Below are positions 44,806-57,600 of a stretch of DNA of 64,000 bases, piece after piece. The stretch comes from Bromus sterilis. Lineage: Eukaryota > Streptophyta > Magnoliopsida > Poales > Poaceae. A program made the position numbers and the translations under genes. Within the stretch, counting starts at the first letter, position 1, and every line of letters begins with the position of its first letter. A model generated the notes under the pieces. The model did not search any database. It had not been told where the DNA came from and saw nothing but the letters and a program-made list of their open reading frames with translations. The stretch is from positions 288,593,782-288,657,781 of the forward strand of contig OX465600.1 of NCBI GenBank assembly GCA_950022295.1, written 5' to 3'.

Positions 44806-45027
44806 AGGGTGTAGTGTTTGCTGAATTTAGATGAAACCTTATCAAAGCTAGGTGATCGATCAAAAGGGGGTGCAATGTTGCGGGATCATAATGGAGTATT
44901 GCTGGTGTGTGCTAGTTTTGCCTTTCCTTCCCTTCTTGACCCTAAAATGGAGGAGATACTGACTTGCCGCAAAGCTGTCAAATTCTCCGAGGAGCATAGT
45001 GCTCAGAAGTCGCATCTCTATAGCTAG
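44806..45027 (+). pseudogene. RNase H-like domain fragment
   Basis: The frame 44818-45027 reads LNLDETLSKLGDRSKGGAML, then RDHNGVLLVC, and ends with KMEEILTCRKAVKF. This is the layout of the plant RNase H-like domain (RVT_3 type) found in non-LTR retrotransposons and dispersed host copies: a D-containing first strand, a GGA..RDHNG turn, then an E-containing helix. Only the first half of the domain is present. It is a relic, probably of a LINE. Confidence 0.6.
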
Positions 45028-45633
45028 ATTGCAAGCATGTGATCTTTATGCTCATTGAAGAGAAAATAATTTTGTCTGCAGCTGGCCTGATTGAAGACCT
45101 GAAACTGAATATTTCTCATTTTTTAGGTAATGTTTCTCTTCAGTAGTTATAAGATTCACGTGTTACCTGGACTAGAAGATCGACAAATTTGACTGCCCAT
45201 TTGCTGGTAAAGGATGAGATGCTTCAGAATGAGAGTAAAAGTTTCGAATAGATGCCTTCCGAAACTGCATTTTTTGTGTAATTTCCTCAGGAATTTTTGA
45301 AAACTTTTCTAAGTAAATCTATAAGTTATCCAATACTGTATTCGTTCTTTTCAAGATGTTTTAGACAACTGATCTATTCCGTAATTGTTTAAAACGTCTA
45401 ATAAATATGAACAGAGAAAATAAAAATTCCTACATCACACTCGTCGACATAGCTTGAAAACAAAAATGTCATGTTCCTGTCTATCTCGATGAGACAAACC
45501 TCCCGGACCCCCCAAACCCCCCAACCGCTCCAATCCGGACTCACCCCCGCCTCTCGAAGCTCCGATCACCTCCAAAGCATCCTCCCGCTTGCGCTCCTCA
45601 TCCATGGAGTCCTGGACCTGAAACCATCCCCGG
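45028..45633 (+). promoter_or_regulatory. Upstream region of the VPS13-like gene
   Basis: AT-rich to about 45480, then C-rich sequence up to the start codon with CCAAC and CCAAT-like motifs near 45522-45535. No clear TATA box is visible. It probably contains the promoter and 5' leader, judged by position only. Confidence 0.4.
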
Positions 45634-48600
45634 ATGGGTCTCGCCGACGCGGCGCGCTCGCGGCTGCTGGCCGCGCTCCGGCCGTGGCTGGCGGCCGACC
45701 CGGGGGAGCTGCGGGTGGAGCTTGGCCCGCTCCGCTCCCGCGCCGTCGCGCGTGGGCTCGAGCTCGACGCCGCCGCGCTCTCCCTACCGGACTCCTTCCC
45801 CGCCAGCGTCGGCCGCGTGGCCGTCGCCGAGGTCGAGCTCGCCGCCTCGCCCTGGGGCGCCCCCGCGCTCGCCGCCGTCCTGCGCGGCGTCGACGTTTCG
45901 CTCACCCTCAGGTATTCTCTCGCCCCGCAGCTCCCGCGTGCAATCGTAGCAACGAATTTTGTGGGAGACAGACAGTGGCATTGTGTTCGTCTGATGTCAT
46001 TATTATTATTTTGGTATCTGAACTTCTGAAGGGAGCCTGCGCCGCGGAAGCAGCGGCCAGACATCAAGGAATGGGTCTCCAAGGAGAAGAAGAGAGTGAT
46101 TGCATCAATGGATCCTCAGGTACAGATTTCACGCTTACATTATGCCCGGCTACAAGTGTTTTTGAGTCCCGATCTCACTGTTAACCACAAATCATTTCAA
46201 TTAGCATGCCAACCCCCACATTTGCTTTAGAGTCTCTGTTCCTTTTCTTCTAGGGGAAGTATGAGCACTTCTGTATTTTCTGCCAATTATCTGCAGTGGA
46301 GGTGATAATTGGACATGCCTTAGTGATAAGGACATGTAGGCACATCTGCATTATGCTGGAACAAAAATGTAACTGCTGAAGCAAGATGTTAACATGTGTA
46401 CTTTCTGCTGATGGTGCCCTGCTCTATGTAACTGTGCGTTGCTCATATATGTTAAGTAGATTATGGTTAGGTTATGGAACTGTGGGATTTCATTTCTGCT
46501 TTCTGTACTTGTTGGTCACACTAATCAGTCATTTAGATGGACTGCTTCTGTATGCAAAGTTCCTTAGCACTCATATTTTTAGTTTTATTACTACGACTCT
46601 TGCTTACAAATTTGATTGAAAGCTGTGCCTTGTGCTATTATTTGTTAGGGTGAAGTATTGCATGAGATGATTGAAGGTCTAGTGAGCTCCCTGGAACATA
46701 AGTTTACCTCGGGATTTTCCAGTGTACTCCTCCTAAACTGTAGTCAGGTGCGGATTGATGATATCACAATACAAGTTCGATATCTTGATGACTCCCATGT
46801 TTTGGTGTTGAGGGCAACTGACTTACAGTTTGGTCCTGAGCTTGTTTCTCGCAGTTCTCTGTTCAGAGGATTAGTTGGCTCTTCTATATCATCAATAAAG
46901 AAGAATCACCTTCTTATTAAATGTAATGATTTTGAGTTTGTGATGAAGGAGAACGATTGTACAGATTGTACTGCATCTTGTACAGGCTTATCTGCTTGTG
47001 CTAAATTGGATAATCTCCAACTTGCTGCTTTTAGCATCCATGTTCCCAATGCATGCTGCAAAATTTCACCAAAAGCTATTCCTTCGTTCATGGTGATTTT
47101 GGATATTGCAAGTCAAAAGGAAGACTACAGGACTAGGAGTGGTAGGGAGCTCTGGAAAATTGCTATGCAAAAGCTTGACAGCCCAGTAGTAGGCCGCAGA
47201 TTTTCTTTAAGCAAGGCCTTAAGCTGTGCTACTTTCTGGCAGCGCTATGTTCATTCTTATGTGTTGCTGTTATCATTAGTCGGATATCCCTCTGACAAGG
47301 TTATAGAGAAGAATTGTGGTAGGGTGTCAAGGAACAAGAAAATGTTGGGAGCTATCAGAGATCACTGGGTAAATGTTCTTGAACTGGAAGAGAAAGTTCC
47401 CGTAGAAGCTATTGCTAGAGCACGGCGTGCTGCCCGTTCAAAACTTGCCATATCACAGCAACAAAACAAGCAAGAATCGTCAAAAATGCTTCTGGTTTCT
47501 TCCATAATGAAAATTCTTTCCCCTTTTTTATATTTATGGAGGTTTGTTACATTCATATTCTGGTCAGTGTGGAGAACTAGGGATTCTGTAAACAGAACAT
47601 GTAGATCCCGTGCACATATTTTTCCTGGTTTTTCTCATGATTCAGACATGGAGTTTCAGCTTGGAATCCACCTTGGCGAACTCTCCGTAATCCTGTTACC
47701 TATTGCTGATCATTTCATTGGCATGAAAAAGTCAAACAACGGAGGCAAGAGTTATCACAACGATTTACCTTCGATACATCTGCTAATAAAATCATCATGC
47801 TTACTTTACTCAGCTGGTTGCACCACACAATCGCTGTTTCTCGTAGCTGGAAAACTGAAGGTTTTCCTTTCTGGTGTCCCGAAGTTGTTAGGAGCAGATA
47901 ATAGCAGCACACTTGGAAGGAATTCATCTTTTAAAACTGCAGAGTTTGCCGAAGACATTGATTCAAAGATGATCCTCTGGAGTGATTCTGCCACTATGCA
48001 CCCATTTTCTGAGAAACATTCTGATGAATTTTCCCACAGTGATGGTTCGTACACTGCTGTTCTACGGAGTGGTATGGAGAAACTATGGAGGGAATGGATA
48101 TTAATCAGGAATTTATATAATGAATCTGGTGTGATACATCATGAAAATCCTTCTGTTATTTTTGAATTCAAATCATATGTTGTTGATCCTTACCAAAATA
48201 CAAATGGGTTTCAGAAATGTAGATTTACAGTCGGTAAACTAAACCTTGATTTGGATTATCAGTGTGCTTCATCAACCTATATGCTGCATAGACAGTTCAT
48301 GCATTACAAACATCTGAAAGAGCTGAACAGAAGTATACAAGACCTTCCGAGTCCTGGTGCCTGTATAACACCTGCAAGTGGAGTTTTTGATAAACTGAGA
48401 TCATTCACTCAGAGAATGAATATTTTGATGTCAGATGCTATTCCAGAAAATACCCTTCAGATTGAAGCACTGATTGCTGGTCCTAGTATCCGGCTATCCT
48501 TTGATAAAAACAATTTGTTGCAAAATTGCAAAAATAAGTATGTGCCCCTGTTTTCTCAGATGAATAGCAGGACGTCCTCCATAGTTCTCAGTCTGGAATA

Positions 48601-51600
48601 TTTGGAATTTGCTATGTGGCCATCATCTCTATCTACTTCACCGAGATCTAATTCTCACGTCAAAGGATCACAGAATACATTTTGCGTGAAGGAGGGGCAA
48701 GAACCTGCTTATCTTGCAACGGAAAGTAGTGCAAGACATGTTTATCCAGAGAATATTGTGTTGGATGCTTGCTTCAAATTGGCTAATCTAACCCTTCTGA
48801 TAGATAATTTAGAGGCTAGTCAGCAGTGTCATGTATTTGGACCAATGTCAGCCAATTTTCAGCTGTCAACAAGCAGGTATAATATCTTCATTTTCATGGA
48901 CCTACGGATCTGAAAATATTTCGGTCAGTGCATTTTCTGAACCGTTACTTTCGGGCTCTGTTATGAGGCATTGTGTTTAAATAGTTCTTAAGAGTTGTCT
49001 GAAATAGCGTTTATTCCAAGAAATTGCAGTGAATATACTGTTAATTTCTTCTATATAGTTTTGAATGGTTCTTCAACACTTGAAACTCAAGCATTTTTAT
49101 CATTAACTCTTAAATAAAAAATTAGCTGTCATGGCCTGAATTATCATGAGGCGAGTGTGTTTTGTTAAAGATTTTTTCTGTTGACAATCCTTTTATATGT
49201 ACACCTTTCAGGAAGTATGTGCATTCCTTCTTTGCAGCCAGAAATGTTCTGTCAATGAACTTAGGAGGAGGAATTGTTGGTTGTATAGCTTTGTTCTACA
49301 TGGATGAATTGTTCACGGTTTGCCAGGTCTGTGTGTGCACGAGTTATAAGTTTTTCAGCATTCTTGAGTCTAAGGACATTTTGTAGAATCTTTTCAGGAA
49401 ACATAGTAACCTATGATATGTTATTACTTGTGGCAATTGTTAGATGTGTAGCCATACAATAGCTGAGTTGTGCATGACTTGGATGCAGAATCATGTCAGA
49501 TTCCAAATTATAAACAACAAATAAAAAACTCTTCCCATTCCTATTGCCATTAATTTTTCTGTGCATTGTATTCTATCCCATGCCTGTTATTGCAGTCAGT
49601 AACAATATGCCGACGTTACAGCTTATTGAAAGCATCCATCTGGTGGCATTGAATTCTGACTTGGTTAATGTTAAGTATTCCCAAGATTTTATTGGAAGGC
49701 TAGCATCGTTCTGCAATAAAAATGTGATGGGGAGCACAAGAGATCTTGGCATTGATCGTATTGCCCAGGAAGAATCATTCGACTCTCATACAGAAATCAT
49801 GGTTGAAGTGGAACTTGAATTGGAATCAACATACATCATCTTTAGTGCTTCACGTGGTGGACTTTTTCTGAATCCTGCTACCTTTATCAAGAATACCATA
49901 AACTACATCAGCAGCTCTCCTATGTTTGAGGAGATAATACCACATGAATTGCATGATATGTTAGCTATGGGTGTTGGGTTCTGCATCAGAAGTTCTTCTT
50001 TGAAACTTCTGCTTGGTGGACAATGTACAGACATCCTTGTTAGTTTATCTGGAATTCAGTCTGTGGTATTCGAGAACCAAGTTGAATACACAACTATGCT
50101 TAGTAGTTTACTGTATAACAAGAACCAGTTCATTATAACAGAATGCACCTTCCATCTGCGTGTTGGCCCCACTAAAGATAGCTTGACCGATGAGAAAATG
50201 GAAGATGAATCTAGAAGTGGTCGCGTTTCTGATTCTTTGGGAAATTGCTATTCTATTGAAATTGAATTTACAGAGGTTTATATAGGGGACTACAGGGTTC
50301 ACAAGTATTTAACCGAAGTCAATCAACCCAGCAGACAGAAAATATCTCTGTTGATCCATGATAATCTTCAGATTTTCAAATGCAAATTCCAGGTTAGAGA
50401 AATCAAATATTTCTCTCTCAATTGTTTCCAAATAACATCTTTCTTCTTGTTTTAATACTAAGACATTCTCAATATCTTCGATTTGCAGGGTGGCTTGATC
50501 TTTCTTGAAACAATTTTCTTAGCCAAGTTTGTTTTCTGCTGCAAAATTTATTTTTGGCTGCTTATGGATCTCCCAGTGTGGGCAACTTCAAACTTAGCCA
50601 AAGATTCAGTAACTTCGGTCTCTGCGAAAAGTGGCCCTAATGTGATCAACAGTTATACAGAGGGGGAAGTATCGCCGGTGTCTTTAGGTGTTCATTCACA
50701 AAGTGAAGAATCACATTTGAATGCTATCAAATGTCTAGATATTGATTTATCTCAGATTTCTCTAACACTTGCTGTTGCAGATGAATCCGGTAACTGATCT
50801 TATAAACTCATTCATACTTTAATGCACTGCCAAGAAGATAATTTAATCTGTTTTTAGGCAATTTAATGTTCTTTCCATGCACTTAGGTACATATCAGGGA
50901 TTAACTCTCGAAGTTGACGCAAGTCTTCAACTATTGAATTTTGGCACGAAGATTTTGTTTGAGGTGAAGTGTCTTTCAGTATCCACTATTAGTAGCATGC
51001 CCAAGAGTGCCCATGAACAATTGAGAGATGTGCCAGCACCCCGTTTTCGGTCCAGAAAGTCTACTGCTCTTACATCTCAGTCTGAAATTCAAGAATATCT
51101 TCCATTTATAGAAGCAGATAATGGGGTTACCCATGATTGTGATGCTCCTTTAAGTTCAACTTCTACAGTAGAAAGTTCAACAAGCAATACACTTGAATTT
51201 TCGTCACATAAGAGTTATATCCTCAACCATTTCTCTACTTATCTTAAGATAGAGAAAAAGCAATTGGATGGAGGTTCTAATTTGATGTGTTTAAGTGGCA
51301 ATTGGTGCGGAAACAGTTTTATTTCTGGTTTGGAGGTGACAATGTCATTATCAAGCATTGAGGTGATTTCTCAATCTCACCTGCCATATTTTGGATAGTG
51401 GTTGGGAGTTTTTGGATAGCTAGATGTTCCTGCTCTTCTGTGCTTTCTCTACAATTTATAGGAACTGCTATAAATTATGAGATAGCCTTCAGCATCCTGT
51501 TTTAGATCCTGTAGAAAATGACTTTAGAAGTTCTTGTCAAATTTGTGTTCAACATTGGAGCTCCGTGGTTATGCCTCATATTGCCACTGTTGCCATTCTG

Positions 51601-54600
51601 TTGTTCCTTGAAGCATGTCATATGATATAGGCTAGCACCTTATTTACAGCGTTGTACAGTTTGCTCCATCTAACTCTGGTTGCTGTTTTAATGATTATTC
51701 TCATCAAACTTACTGTTTTTTTTTGCCAACATACACCATTTGTATCCACTTCTTTGAAAAATAGTCAAATACACACTTTTGGATATAATATTTCCTGCAA
51801 GGAACATGGAAATTCATTCATTGCAGTACAAAATCTATGATCATCCTATCACTCTATACTGGAATTTAAGGTTGTCTAGGGTTTCATCCAATATACAATA
51901 CATTTTCGTCTATGAATTAACTATCTGGATCTATGCAGATGATCTCATCATTACTTGCTCCTTTTCATGGAATGCTGAGTTCTACTGCAACTCAGAAGGA
52001 AATACAGATTGGTGACACCACTCAGCAAGAACAGCCGGATAATATAGATTATACTATACCTGATGGTAGTTATGCTTAATGACAAACTAGATTCTTATGT
52101 CACTTATTCGCTGTGCTAACCCATGTACTACTGACACAACAGGAGCAATCGTGGCTATACGAGATCTTGATCAACAGATGTATGTATCAGTCAAAAATAT
52201 TGGAATGAAGTATCAAGTGGTCGGTGCATACCATTATTCCCTTGCTGGTGAACACGCATTATTTAAGGTATTAGCTTTGTACCTATAATACAGCGATGAG
52301 CTTCTCACTAATAATAGTCAGCTGACCAGATGATGTAGGAAATGTGCACGGGTGTAAAATCATTTTGACCATATTTTCAGGTGAAACACCAGAAGAGATG
52401 GAGGTCAGACACACCATATATTTCTCTTTTATCTTTATGTGCAAAAATTGATGAAGGCAAAGAGCTGGCCCTTAGTTCCTCCCAAGGATCAGATTTAGTT
52501 GAAATTTCTCCACTTGTTGACAAGCCTTGTTCACTATGGAGCATGTTTCCTCTCGGGTTTGATAGTTTTGAGGATGACGAAGACGATGGTAAATCTTGCA
52601 AGGTTATTTCAAGTAGTTCTTACCATCTTGTGAATAAGAAAAACAATTATGGCATTGCATTTGTGGATGATCTACTGGAGTTTGTGAAAAAGCCAGGAAA
52701 CCCATTTAAGTTGAAGATTTTGGATGAATCTCTATTCTCTGATGTTGCAAGGCTCACTGTTCCCAATATGAACTTGGATGGTAACTCTTATTTGGATGTG
52801 GAAGATGAGTTGCCTCCTGCTGTAATGGATAGGTTGGAAACTGGTGCAAGTTCACAGCATATAACCATCAGTATTGATAAGATTGTTTTTACCATTACCC
52901 ATGAAGTGCTTGATACTGGTGATGTTTTCCCACTTGTCCAAAACTGCATAAATGATATCCGTGTTGTCACACAAATATACCCATCCAAGATCAGGATTCT
53001 AAGTTCATTCAAAATTTCAGGGCAGTACTTCGATGCCCGCAAAAATATGTGGTATGCATTGTGCTGAATCCTTAATAGTCATTGCTAGGTTGACTATTGT
53101 TGTTTTTAGTTGTTTCTTCGCTGTTGACTTGGAGATTGCAAATTGAGTTATTTCTATCTTACATACAGGGAGGACCTTATCTCACCTATCACCTCCTATG
53201 TGTTCTTACGATTTAGATTTTTCAACCAAGATCCAGTTACTAGGCGTAGCAGGGCCCCGCTGCGTTTCTTCTTTCACTTAAAGCAGGTGCACGTCTTTAT
53301 TAATATGTTATTTTGAATTAGTCAATTATTTTTCTGTAACATGATTTTGGATCTGTTTCATTTTCACAGGTGGATATTTTTATAAATGAGCTTACAGTTG
53401 ACATTTTGCTTTATTTGGTCGGGAAGTTAGGCTTGATGGGTCCATATGCTGTGAGAAACTCAGCTATTTTTCCTAATTGCTGCAAGGTTTGAACTTGAAC
53501 TGTTCTATATAAATATTTTAGCATGTTGTTACTGTCCTGGAAATGATATGTTTGGGGCTTACAATATGTTAGACTTTGTTTCAGAGGTGATGTGTTGCAT
53601 CATGCATCAATGCTTCCGATTTTAGTTTCATAGTGGATTCTAGCTTACTGATGTATGAGCATATACCCATTACTTCTGCAGATAGAGAATAACTCAAGGC
53701 TGGCACTTGTATGTCATTTTCGAAATAACGGGGATGCAATAGTTCCTGGACAACAGTCAACTTCAGTTTTCTTGAGGTCTGTTTATTTTTTTGGTTATCT
53801 AAATAATTTATTTTTCTCAGCATCTTAGCAAGGCATACGGTACATTGCCACGAACAAATGGCGTATGACTAAAATAGTCCCGCAGGTGTTGAATCATATA
53901 ATGCGGTGTAGGTGTTGGAAGCTAGATGGAGTAACATTTATAGAGCATGCTTGCAATTTTACTTTGATTTTTAGATCCTCTTTTGTGCTAATTCTCAAAA
54001 TAGACATTCAGCTGTTGAACAAAGTGTTTGGTTCCTGTAAATTGTCCTTCACTTTTCCCACAATAATGATCTGGCTTTCACTCCCTTCTTAAGTATTGTA
54101 ACAGTTTTGATTCTTTTTCTACTTATTGCAATTCCCTTTTGTTATTTTCTGACTCTCTTCTTATGTTGCCTCCTACCATAGGAACTTAGTATTTGATGAT
54201 AATCGCCCAAATGATCAGAGTGGGGTTTCTATTTCTTTATTCAAGGAAGGGGCATTTTCAACTGCTCCAATCAATATTTCTCTCCATGAGTCTGGCATCT
54301 TCGCATGGAGAACCCTAGTATCGTCTCTCAAAGGTACTTCCTTGAATAGCCATATTCATCAAAGTTCAATACCACAGGGTTGGCTTTTAGATTTATGTTT
54401 TGTAAGTTGTCTAGTTCCAAGGATTGTGTTTCTTGATTCAAAGACTCTTATCTTTCAACTCCTTGTAGAGGATTATGGTCATTCAAAAATTTATTTCAAA
54501 TAAGCAGTGTTAATATTAACTATGTCTTGTTTACACATATCGCTACATTCCTGGTATGTTCTTGTGGCATACCTCAGTTTAAAGAGTTAATACATTATTC

Positions 54601-57600
54601 CCAAGGAAAGACACTCTTATACCCTTATGTTAACATTGTGTTTGACAAAATTTGATTTATATAACATCAATCCATTTTGAAGGCAATGCCGCAATGGGTT
54701 CTCCATCTGGGAACTGGGAACGTATGGCATGCCCCTCTATAACCCTTAGGCAATCACTATTATAAGTTATTGACTTGCCGTTAGACTAGCAAGTCTGACT
54801 GTATCTTACCGTGATATTTTTGTTCCTCTGAGCACTGTAGATTCAAGACGCTTCTCTGGACCATTTGTTGTGGTCAAGGTGTCCCAGAATTCTGTGGTGG
54901 GAAAGCAAACACACTTATATTTATATTAGCTACTGATATTGCGTCATTGTGTTTTCTCATAGTTAATTGTTGACTAATTGCAGGAAGGTTTATCGCTTTC
55001 AGTCCAACCTTTGTTGAGGATATATAATAAGAGTGACTTTCCCCTCGAACTTCGGTTTCAGAGGCCACAAAATGAAAATGAAGAGGCAGCGCTTGTCACA
55101 GTTCGGAGTGGTGACATGGTTGATGAATCTACTGCAGTATTTGACGCCATGGATTTATCTGGTGGATCCAAAAAAACGTTGATGTCTCTAGCCCTTGGCA
55201 AGTAACTGTACCTTTCCTTGGCATGACATTATCATCTGTTATGCGTGATCTAATATCTCATGACTTACTGCATTGGTGTGTAAGAAAAATTGTAGGGATG
55301 AAGTGATAGAATGTTACATCTATATAATTTACCCCCTCTGTCCCATAATGTAAGACCGTTTTTCAAGCTAGTTAGCTTGCAAAAACGATCTTACATTGTG
55401 AGCGGAGGGAGTACTAAATTTCCTTTGTTATTATAACTATCAGGTCTGTTTCAGACACTAACTTCCTTTTTCTTTTGTGAGTCTCGGTCTGCTTTCTTAA
55501 GATGACCTGTGCAATGGTTTCTGTTGTGCTTGCTAACAGTAATACTGGCCTGGACAATGCATTTATAAGACTTACATATTAGTGTGATATGGATAGTTCA
55601 TGCCATTCTTAGTGAACTTCATAGTAACCCCCACGAAATATGCCATTTTGTGTTCATGTACTTCAATTCCTTACGGTTGCAATCTTTTATCGAACAACCA
55701 AGCATGTTCCTTCTTTCTTTCTATAGCTCAGAGGGCAACAGTTATTAAATCCGTTGTTCTCGAATTTCAGGAAATTTTATGCTGTCAATTAGACCTGAGA
55801 TTTCCGCACACTCAAATCTGAACCATGCAACTTTAGTCCAATGGTCAGAAGACATAACCGGCGAAAAAGCAGTTCGCATATCTGGTGTTATAGAAAAACT
55901 TAATTACAACATAAGAAAAGCCTTCAGTATTGATCCCATGAAGTCTTCTTTCAGCTCTTTGAGTTGCCCTGTTTCCGTTGATGGTCAACATGTGACGGAT
56001 CTTTATTTTTTAATTCATACTCTGAGCAGAGATGTGCCTTTACAGCCTGCAAATGGTACTCGTGTGTCTGGCAGGAGTGCATCAGTGGCCTTACAGCTGC
56101 AAAGAGAGATTTTTATATACCCGACTGTTCAAGTGTACAATTTCTTGCAGACAGACATACATGTGCTTCTGACTGACTCCAAACCAGGTAAAGTCTTATT
56201 CCAGAGCATTTAACTGTTGAAGAAAGCAATCAAAAGAACTGCTATGTTAACTTAGTCTTTTGTACTATGATATTGCAGAGAATACTAGAGAAGATAATTT
56301 TGGTCTCATTGGAAAGGAGGCAACAATTACAAGTGGTTCCAGCGCTTATTTTTATGTGAATCCTACCATGTTTAATTTTTCAGTCACACTAATTTCATAT
56401 GGTTCAAAGTCCAAGGCAACTAATAGTGGTGATTGGGCTAAGAGAATGCAAAAGCAGACAACTCGAGCTCAATTCCTTGATCTAGAATTAGAATTTCTTC
56501 CTGGGAAGTTTCATTCTTCTTTAAGATTGTTGCGTCAGGAGAAAGGCTTGCTGGAGGTAGAATGAGGCGATGTTATGTTTTTAACTTTCCGGTGATATCT
56601 GTTGATAATGCCTTACAAAATTTCAAGATATCAAAATGATGTGCCTGAATAACTGATCTCTTGATTGTTCAGGTTGCTCTTTTCACAAGATATACACTAC
56701 AAAATACAAGTGACTATCCCTTGCTGTGCACAGCTTCCGGTCAAAAACCACTGCCCGCGTATGTGATGCTGAATGTAATGCTAAAAATTGGTAAGCATTT
56801 TTGCAGAGTTGCTCATACGGTGCTGATTTATTGCAGGTATGAAATTGGGAAAGATAATATTAATATTCCTCCACAAAATGGTTGTATTTTGCCCTCAATG
56901 TCAATGAGCTCCTGGTTCACGAAGTAAGCAAAGCAATCTCCCTGCTTTTTGTTCATTTGTTTGTTAATCCTTGATGTAACCCAGTAGCTCAGGCACAAAA
57001 GGCAATCCATTAGAGCTGGCATAACATCCATTTAGTTCTGGATTTATATCATAGTGTTTGTGCAAATTGTCAATAATTTCTGTACTCGACGTAATCTTGA
57101 TTGCTACCTGGTCTGCTGTCAGAATGCTAACTCATACAGTACTATTTTGCAATAATATCTGGGATTGGTAAAACATCAAGGAAATAAATATATATATATA
57201 TCCGAATGGACATTCCCTATTGTAATCCATGGCCAAAAGGCATGAACTGGCCATATAGAGCAGTTTGTGATTATCTATACCTTCTTTGGCACCAAGTCTG
57301 CAAACATGTTTAACTATGTAAATTGACAATTTGATACATGACAGGTCAAATAAACTGCGAATAAGCCTGCATGACGAGAAAGGATCGGAAGCTTTTATTG
57401 ATTTAGAAGCATTATCTGGTTTCACTGAATTTTTTCTTGAGATCCATGATGATACATTTCCCCATCGGATGGCAGCTTTCGGCATGTCTTTACAACCTGT
57501 TATTTATGGCTTGCATGTGTCATCACAAGTTGTATTAATCGTTCCAAGATATGTTATCTCAAATGAGTCTTCTACTGCAGTTGCTGTTCGCCAATGTTTT

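Noticed and set aside
45435..46184. Long open frames on both strands around the first exon of the VPS13-like gene
   Set aside because: They are GC-rich shadows of exon 1. Only the frame from 45634 joins in phase to exon 2 and the remaining gene.
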